Shown here one piece after another: positions 57,960 through 64,000 of a stretch of DNA of 64,000 bases. The position numbers were made by a program, and so were the translations under genes. Under the pieces are notes generated by a model that did no database searches, was not told the DNA's origin, and was given only the letters and a program-made list of their open reading frames with translations. Source of the stretch: Symsagittifera roscoffensis (lineage: Eukaryota > Xenacoelomorpha > Acoela > Convolutidae); contig NC_087062.1 in NCBI RefSeq assembly GCF_963678635.1, positions 75,074,349 through 75,138,348 of the forward strand. The letters are read 5' to 3'. Within the stretch, counting starts at the first letter, position 1. The number at the start of each line of letters is the position of its first letter.

Positions 57960-58294
57960 ATTTTCCCCAAAAATAAAACAAAAACCTAATGATTTTAATA
58001 AGAACCCAATAGCTTGTTTATAGAATCAAAGTTTTCTAGATTCAAAAATCGATATGAAAAAGGACAGCTGTCAAAATTTTTAAAGGTTTTCAAAAGAAAT
58101 TACATTTTAGACAATGTACAGCTGGTCGACAATTTTTCTGATTTATTTACCCGTTGTCGGTACTTAATTGTGATGGTTATCCCGGAGGGTAGCTACTTGT
58201 TAGGTTGAAAAGCCTGTTCTAGCTATCCTGATGCAGTGAGTGATTACGTATGTATTTCTTCACTGTATCGAATAATTGAATTGAATTGAATTGA
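57960..58294 (+). mobile_element. LINE 3' end with (TTGAA)n tail
   Basis: A 64-codon frame (58014-58208, including FLKVFKRNYILDNVQ) precedes a short non-coding stretch that ends in ATTGAATTGAATTGAATTGA at 58274-58293. Short tandem tails of this kind mark the 3' ends of several non-LTR families. The protein piece is too short to classify. Confidence 0.4.
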
Positions 58295-58793
58295 CTATAA
58301 AGTCTGAATATAAAATTATGACCTCGAGATGGGAAATCCTGCCCAACAAGATATAGTAATAACCCGCGGTTGACAACTTATTCTTCGAATGTCTTTTTTT
58401 TCAAATTCTTCTTATCGCGACTGCTTAGAGAAAAAAGTAATTGCAAGCAGGTTTTATTGCGTGGAAAGCAGAAAAGCGTGAAAAGCAGATTGAATTGTAG
58501 AAATTGGACAAGTTGGAATGATTTCACGAAATCCAAATTTTCATTAATAATTTGGATTGAGCTTCAGCTAATGGGATATTTTTCAGCCATCAATTTCGTT
58601 GAAATTTGGGCGCTTTTTGAAAAACTGTCCAATCTCAATCAAAAGCATATGAGCAGTTTGGCAAGCGTTTATAGTGTTTTAATTAGGCGGAAGCAATATG
58701 AGCTTGTTAGAAAGCAGTTTTTATGACATATGAGTTTCATCTCATTATTTTCAGAGTACTTTTCTCGGAGTTAATTTGCATCCAAAGACCAGT

Positions 58794-61700
58794 TTACGAC
58801 ACTGGGTATCTTATCCCTGGATTCGCATAGGGTGATCCGGCATTCGGATTAAAAGCCGAAGCTGCTGCACGACACGACATGCAGCAAGTTTGGTAGAAGG
58901 CCTCATTGCTACAGTACGAGAGGTACACATTGCAGTCGGGTCGACTGTCGACACAACTTGCCATTCGGTTCATCGGCTGGGGTTGCGGGTTGTAGATGGG
59001 AGTCGGTTCCGAGGGTGGCGACACGACTCGAGTCGGCTGGGGCTGTCTCTGTGGCTGGTCTTGGTCGTACAGGGGATAGCTTGCTAAAAATATTTTTTAT
59101 CAATTAATAAAAACTGTGCCAATTGATGGCGAGAAAAACCCGTAGTCAATGTTTTATGATTATTTTTTTAAAGTTTAGAATTAAGATAAAACAGAAACGT
59201 ATTAATCAACATTGAAACGTATAAAAATATGTATGGTTGCATCGCTGTCGCGTTGAAATAAATATTGCAATTTTCGAATCAGAAAACCTATTGGACTGAA
59301 CAGAAATTTTAACGGCAAATGGGGTTTTCGACAGCTCTCCCAAAACTCAATACATAAAGACCGAAGCCGCAAGAAGACATTGTTTTTGGAAGACATTTTA
59401 GTGCGCTTTCTGGATATGGACACTTTCGAAATATTTAAAGTGGTTTGGTCAAAATCGATGAAGTAAAATCAAAAATGAAAACATGGGGAGTTTTGGCGTC
59501 TAGAAGTGATTGGGATGGGAAAGGGGGTGCAATATATACAATTATGTCAAATCATGAAACATTAATTTATCTATATTGCCAATCGGTAATTAGCAGGGGA
59601 GGTTAATGATTATTTGTCTTTAAATTTCTGAAGATTTAAAAATACAGGGGCGGATTTAGTGGAGGGAGGGCGATTCGACCCCGTCAACGCCTAAAGAATT
59701 CCCTGTTTGGTACTATTTTACGCTATCCAGTTTTGACCGATAGACTCTAAAAATTTTTGTAAAAGCGAATTTGGCGCCAAAATATAGTAATTTTGAGGCG
59801 GAGAGCCCGCCAAAAACGCCACATTTTCCCTCGAAATCTTTGGAAAAGTACCCTCGAGAAAATTTTTGATCTGACCCTGTACTATAATTGCCTGCAGTTA
59901 AGGCTTAAAACTAGTTGAACTCAAACTAAAAGAAATACCGTCGACATTAATGTAGAAGTAGGCCACATCTGAAGTGTACCCGTTGGTTGCCTCGCACCTG
60001 TAGTATCCCGTCTCCCCCTCCGACCACGCGTACTTGGTCCACGACTCACCAGTAGACAGACGCTCAGAGTCCCGCGACCACGTGATACTCGGCTGCGGGC
60101 TTCCCTGGGCCTTGCAGTTGAGTGTCATGGCCGCACCCACTGGCATCGAGATCTGGCTTGCGGGTCGCTCGGTGATGCGCACTCGTTCTGCGTACGGACA
60201 AGTGACCAAATTATTCACACCAGTAGTAGAGGACGAACCCGCACCTTAAAGACCTCTTTACCCAAAGCGTCGAAAATCACCAACAAATTAAAGCCGAATT
60301 TGCCTGTTTTCAATTTGTAGTTGTCCCGCCTTTGTTTCAATCTGTTTTGATAATGGTCTCAGATTAAAACCGCATTCAGAGAATATTCATGATTTCCACG
60401 TTTACTTGTTGCTAGCCTGGTCTTCAGATTAACTCAAAATCATATTCAGAGACAAATGGGAACTCAGAGATGTGGTGGCACAATTTGGTGCTTTGTTAAA
60501 ATACCGAGCTTGGCGTTTTAATGTTACTACCAGAATTGGTTATGTTTGTGTACCCTTATCTGTGACAGTGAGTGTCACATTGTCACTCTTGACTACTCCG
60601 TTGTCATCAAGTGAACAGACATAGACGCCCGAGTCCCTCTGTTCTGCACTGTTGATCTCCAGGCGTCCAGTCGTGCTCACTCGCACTTTGTTGCCTTCAG
60701 ACACGATCACGGGGGAGTTAGTCCCCCCAACCCCACTCCCACTCTTCATCCACCGTACCTGTGCAAACTTAAGTGATAAACAATGGACACCTTCGTACCA
60801 CGAGAGAGAGAGAGAGAGTCGAATGGCAGCATATTGTAAAAGCCAATCAGAACTCAAGATACAAAAATCTGAGATATAAGTGCCATAGATTTGGTTGCTT
60901 TAAGGCGTTTTGATCAGTTGGGTGTGTCTTCTGCCATTTGGATCTTCTGCTGTGGACAACCGTGAATTCTGCTGTGAATTCCGGTCAATAAATGTTAAAA
61001 TCACAAAATCCTTAGTTTTTTGAAAATCAACTCAACGCACTAAAAAGGGCTGAATTATCTTAAATGATGCAAGAATTCGATATTATGGCGTTTTTCACAA
61101 TTTTTAGACGAACTTGATTAATGAAAAAAATCAACTGAGCTCGGTAAATGAAAAAGGTACGTGAGTCACAATACGCCTACAAACACTTCTCAAGAATGTC
61201 TATAAACATATTAAGACAAAAATAGCTGATTTCTGTGCAAACAGCTTTGAGTTTCCGACCACAGTAATCTTTGCAAAATAACTGCTTCTAAAAAGTAGTT
61301 TTCTCAGGTCAGGGGTAGTTAACTTTGTTTATTTGTTGCGCCTAGATTTGCGTGAAATAAACACACCTGAACCGAAGCAGTCAACGTACTATTCATAATC
61401 AGGGGCTCACCTACATAAAAATACATATTTTTTTTCTAGTGCGCATAACATACCACCATGTTTCTGTTGTATTCCGACATTGGAATGATGTTGCACTGAA
61501 GCACTGCGGTGTCACCTCGGTTGACCTCGACCAACCTCCAGTCGGCAATCAGCTGCAGAGAAGGACCTACAATACAAACAGCGAATGTATAATTATCTAA
61601 GATCTGGTTGCCAACTTACCAAAAAAATTGTTGAATTGACATTTTTCACCGCATTAAGTAAAAGTCGGCATGGTTATCAGTCTTCAAAATAAAAATTGCT

Positions 61701-62041
61701 AGCGTGCCAAAGTTGCCGAAATTGCCGGTGTGGGGGAGAGAGTGTGTGGGGTGGGAAGTCTTAAACAAAACGATTAATGGGGCTAAAACTACTTGATGAG
61801 AAAAGAGCTCACCACCGCCAGTTGAACCGGAAAGGCATAGCCTGGCACAGTCTGACTGGGATGCAAAGTTGTTCTGGTTTCCTTGGCAACCGCCGTAGAT
61901 GAACTGATCGCATCTACCACTGTCTCGGTTGAAGTACCATCTGTACATGTAGGCACGACACGGACCCGCATCCGGAGACATCTCACATGTCGCTGATACT
62001 CCTGGAACAACAGCCAACAAAAGAATCAACCTGGAAAGCAT
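58794..62041 (-). CDS. Papilin-like secreted protein: Kunitz-Ig-Ig-PLAC
   Basis: Five minus-strand exons (62041-61813, 61566-61454, 60758-60554, 60244-59939, 59083-58794) join with phases 1, 0, 1 and 1 to give 380 residues. A signal peptide covers residues 1-17. A Kunitz domain covers 19-69, with all six Cys (19, 28, 44, 52, 65, 69) and Arg29 at the P1 site, so trypsin-like inhibition is likely. Ig domain 1 has Cys101, Trp117 and Cys162 and is split by an intron. Ig domain 2 has Cys226, Trp238 and YYRC at 263-266. A Pro/Gln linker leads to a PLAC domain with Cys 328, 335, 342, 351, 352 and 355. Papilins are basement-membrane proteins that normally carry N-terminal thrombospondin repeats and more Kunitz and Ig units. 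None is present here, and the signal peptide abuts the Kunitz domain, so the gene looks complete and reduced. An unplaced 5' exon remains possible. Confidence 0.85.
59640..59880 (+). repeat. Dispersed repeat family 2, intronic copy
   Basis: GGGGCGGATTTAGTGGAGG, GGTACTATTTTACGCTATCCA, GGCGCC, TAGTAATTTTGAGGCG and CCCTCGAGAAAATTTTT follow the order seen at 24037-24350. It lies in the last intron of the papilin-like gene. Confidence 0.65.
60801..60818 (+). repeat. (GA)n microsatellite
   Basis: About eight GA units lie in the intron between exons 2 and 3 of the papilin-like gene. Confidence 0.85.
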
Positions 62042-63839
62042 TAACGCATCCTTTTCGCAAGCATTCGACCTACTGAGAACCAGAAGGTCACCTGTTTAGT
62101 CAGATGGCCTGTTTTTTCAAAACTTTGCGTGCGGCGCTGAAAATTTTGGCACAAAAAGGCCATTATCAGAGGTGTGCTCAGGATCTTTTCGTATGGGCAA
62201 TGTAGTATTTCAAATACTACACGGACATAAAAGACTATTGTTTTAATTGTTTACTTAAGCTTAGAATGGACTCTTTTCCTCTTTAAATTTGTTAACCCTT
62301 TAAATACTATTCCGATTTTTTTCATTCTTTCAAGATTGGATTCCTTTTGTTATATCCAATGTTTTTTCAAAGACTATTTTGTCGGATATCAAAAAGAAGG
62401 TTTGTCACCATACAAGCTGGTCAGTTGAAATGTTCTGCCTTGAAAAGCAGACACTAAAACGATAAGCATTAAGTCTTTTTGGAGCCTACTAAAAACACAA
62501 AAAATAGAACACCTGCAAAATCAAAGATTGAAAGAATTAAGTCTTTCAATATGTAAAAACTACAAAAATGAAACTACTGAAAAATTTCCAGAGGCCCGAA
62601 GATTAAACAGATATCCGATGGAACAAAACCTATGAAGATTAGAAATAGACAGGTACTTTGAAGCATTCTTGCTTATAAATTGGACCGATCAAAAGTCTTC
62701 ATATTTTTTATTCCCACTCTAATTTCCACTCGCTCAGAAATTTTCCGAAATTTATTTCAATTGATTTGTACCTTTTTATATTTATAGTTTTTTTAAGATA
62801 AGATCTTAGAACTTTTATAAGTTCGGAAAAATAAAAGCTGCAACACAGACCTGGAAGAACTGATGACCCATTACTCCGAGAAACACTAGGTGGACAAATT
62901 AGTCAGCAATCTAGATGCGGACTACAGGCAATTGAAGTGTTAATTTAAATGTAAAAACTAGACTTTGACCCCATCCCACACTAAAGAAGTTGTTGATTAT
63001 TTTTTAAAACCATTTATATTTAACTATCCATTATAAAAAATCATACTTTTTTGTAACTATTGTTTCTACTATAACTTTTGTCAAAAAAATGACAATCTAA
63101 GGTGAGACTTATAACATAGGATAAATTAGTAAAGGGACACGAGAAGCTATACAAAAGCGCTTGTCCCTCTTAGTAAAGCAACTAATAACAACAACAGGAT
63201 CTATCCGTGTGCCCTGTTTTTTGGATTTGTTTCACAAAATTCGTTGACGTTTGTTTTCTAGTCAACCAGGTTTATTTTCTGAGATCCCTAAAACTCAATA
63301 AAAATGCTGCAGAGCAATTTTAAGAAAAAATTTAACAAAAGTTTGCATTTTCGGCGCTAACCTCCTTCAATTTTAGTTTATATTGGCACAAAGGTAGGGG
63401 TACCTTTTAAAAAAATTTAGGGTTGTTCGACTAATTTTTGAAAAGTTTTGGCCACCAGATTTTTGGTTTGAAAAAAATGATTGGCCACCAGAAATGAGGG
63501 GAGTACGGGCACACTACTGATCTTTATAGAGTATTTTTGACGAGCTTGGAGAATCAATTTCGTCAACCTTTTAAAAACCGATAAACTTCTATTGAAAAAT
63601 CCATCCCTTCCAGAAAACCCTTGAATTTATAGTCAAAACTGGATGCGATCTGGCCGCAAAACTTGGTAGCGGACATATCAAGACAATAAAACGTCGATAT
63701 GGAGACCATAAAGTCCATACTATCAGTCCCCTACCACAACCTCAAAATGTAGCAGGGATAGCCGGTCGATGTTTTAGCGGTTGCTGTTATTATGTCACTC
63801 CACTCATTACGATATTTGTTTGTGGTGTGTTAACTGCAT
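62042..63839. other. Intergenic, upstream of the papilin-like gene
   Basis: No gene is supported. Around 62500-62640 a plus-strand reading (LQNQRLKELSLSICKNYKNE) hints at a LINE relic, and 63160-63200 (CTCTTAGTAAAGCAACTAAT, then AACAACAACAGG) looks like a LINE 3' end. Both are too short and broken to call. No TATA box for the minus-strand gene was evident. Confidence 0.35.
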
Positions 63840-64000
63840 TTAGTTGAAAAAAATAGGCCTGCTCGCTAACTTTATTTGTTCGACTTTAATTCATACAGAT
63901 TTTTCTCGACACTGAAAGTTTTTTTTGAAAATTTTTTAAGTCGTTCCAATACCGACTTAGAGGGCTTTAAAAGATTATATCACTCGATCCATTCCAATTA
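63840..64000 (+). repeat. Dispersed repeat family 1, copy 4 (cut by window end)
   Basis: GCCTGCTCGCTAAC, AGTCGTTCCAATACCGACTT and AGAGGGCTTTAA match the second half of family 1 with several changes. It probably continues beyond the window. Confidence 0.5.

Noticed and set aside
55699-58726. A plus-strand gene between the five-exon gene and the papilin-like gene
   Set aside because: Only one possible 19-codon exon was found; the longer frames at 57348-57725 and 58370-58726 lack motifs and matching splice sites.
61813-62041. Kunitz domain as a venom-type toxin
   Set aside because: The Kunitz exon splices in phase to Ig and PLAC exons, which fits a papilin-like matrix protein, not a stand-alone toxin.

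Overview
The window looks like a non-compact, AT-rich invertebrate (metazoan) genome. The evidence is spliced genes with canonical GT-AG introns whose phases match across exons, AATAAA signals, an extracellular-matrix gene with Kunitz, immunoglobulin and PLAC domains, and a heavy load of animal-type retroelements (Ty3-like, Bel/Pao, LINE) and foldback repeats. The species cannot be fixed from sequence alone. An appendicularian, another tunicate or a similar invertebrate is possible, but this is a guess.

Four spliced protein-coding genes can be assembled with matching reading frames. (1) On the plus strand at 16998-21940 is a secreted, acidic 247-residue protein with a TATA box and an intron in its 5' UTR. 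(2) On the minus strand at 29504-23122 is a 313-residue protein of unknown family, with a LINE sitting in its last intron. (3) On the plus strand at 51672-55268 is a 492-residue protein that pairs a DVF-x-x-NQ-type N-terminal domain with TPR-like C-terminal helices. (4) On the minus strand at 62041-58794 is a 380-residue papilin-like secreted protein made only of signal peptide, Kunitz, Ig, Ig and PLAC, without thrombospondin repeats.

Most of the rest is mobile DNA. Element A (2558-6517, minus) and element B (30450-33587, plus) are two copies, one old and one younger, of a Ty3-like LTR design holding gag, protease and a charged tail but no reverse transcriptase or integrase. Element D (about 46560-51026, plus) is a decayed relative with protease, RT, RNase H, integrase and tail, and could be the autonomous form of the same lineage. 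Element C (36777-45673, plus) is a different Ty3-like element in which a 770/771-bp slice of pol is repeated three times head to tail. It also carries unidentified coding sequence downstream of integrase. A decayed Bel/Pao element lies at 13.6-8.5 kb (minus), a possible Merlin/ISXO2-type transposase relic at 7.2-6.9 kb, a broken LINE at 24.7-25.8 kb and a LINE 3' end at about 58 kb.

Several short dispersed repeat families recur, along with inverted repeats at 29.9 and 57.3 kb. A 200-base run of N at 51027-51226 is an assembly gap. I see no rRNA gene, convincing tRNA gene or CRISPR array.
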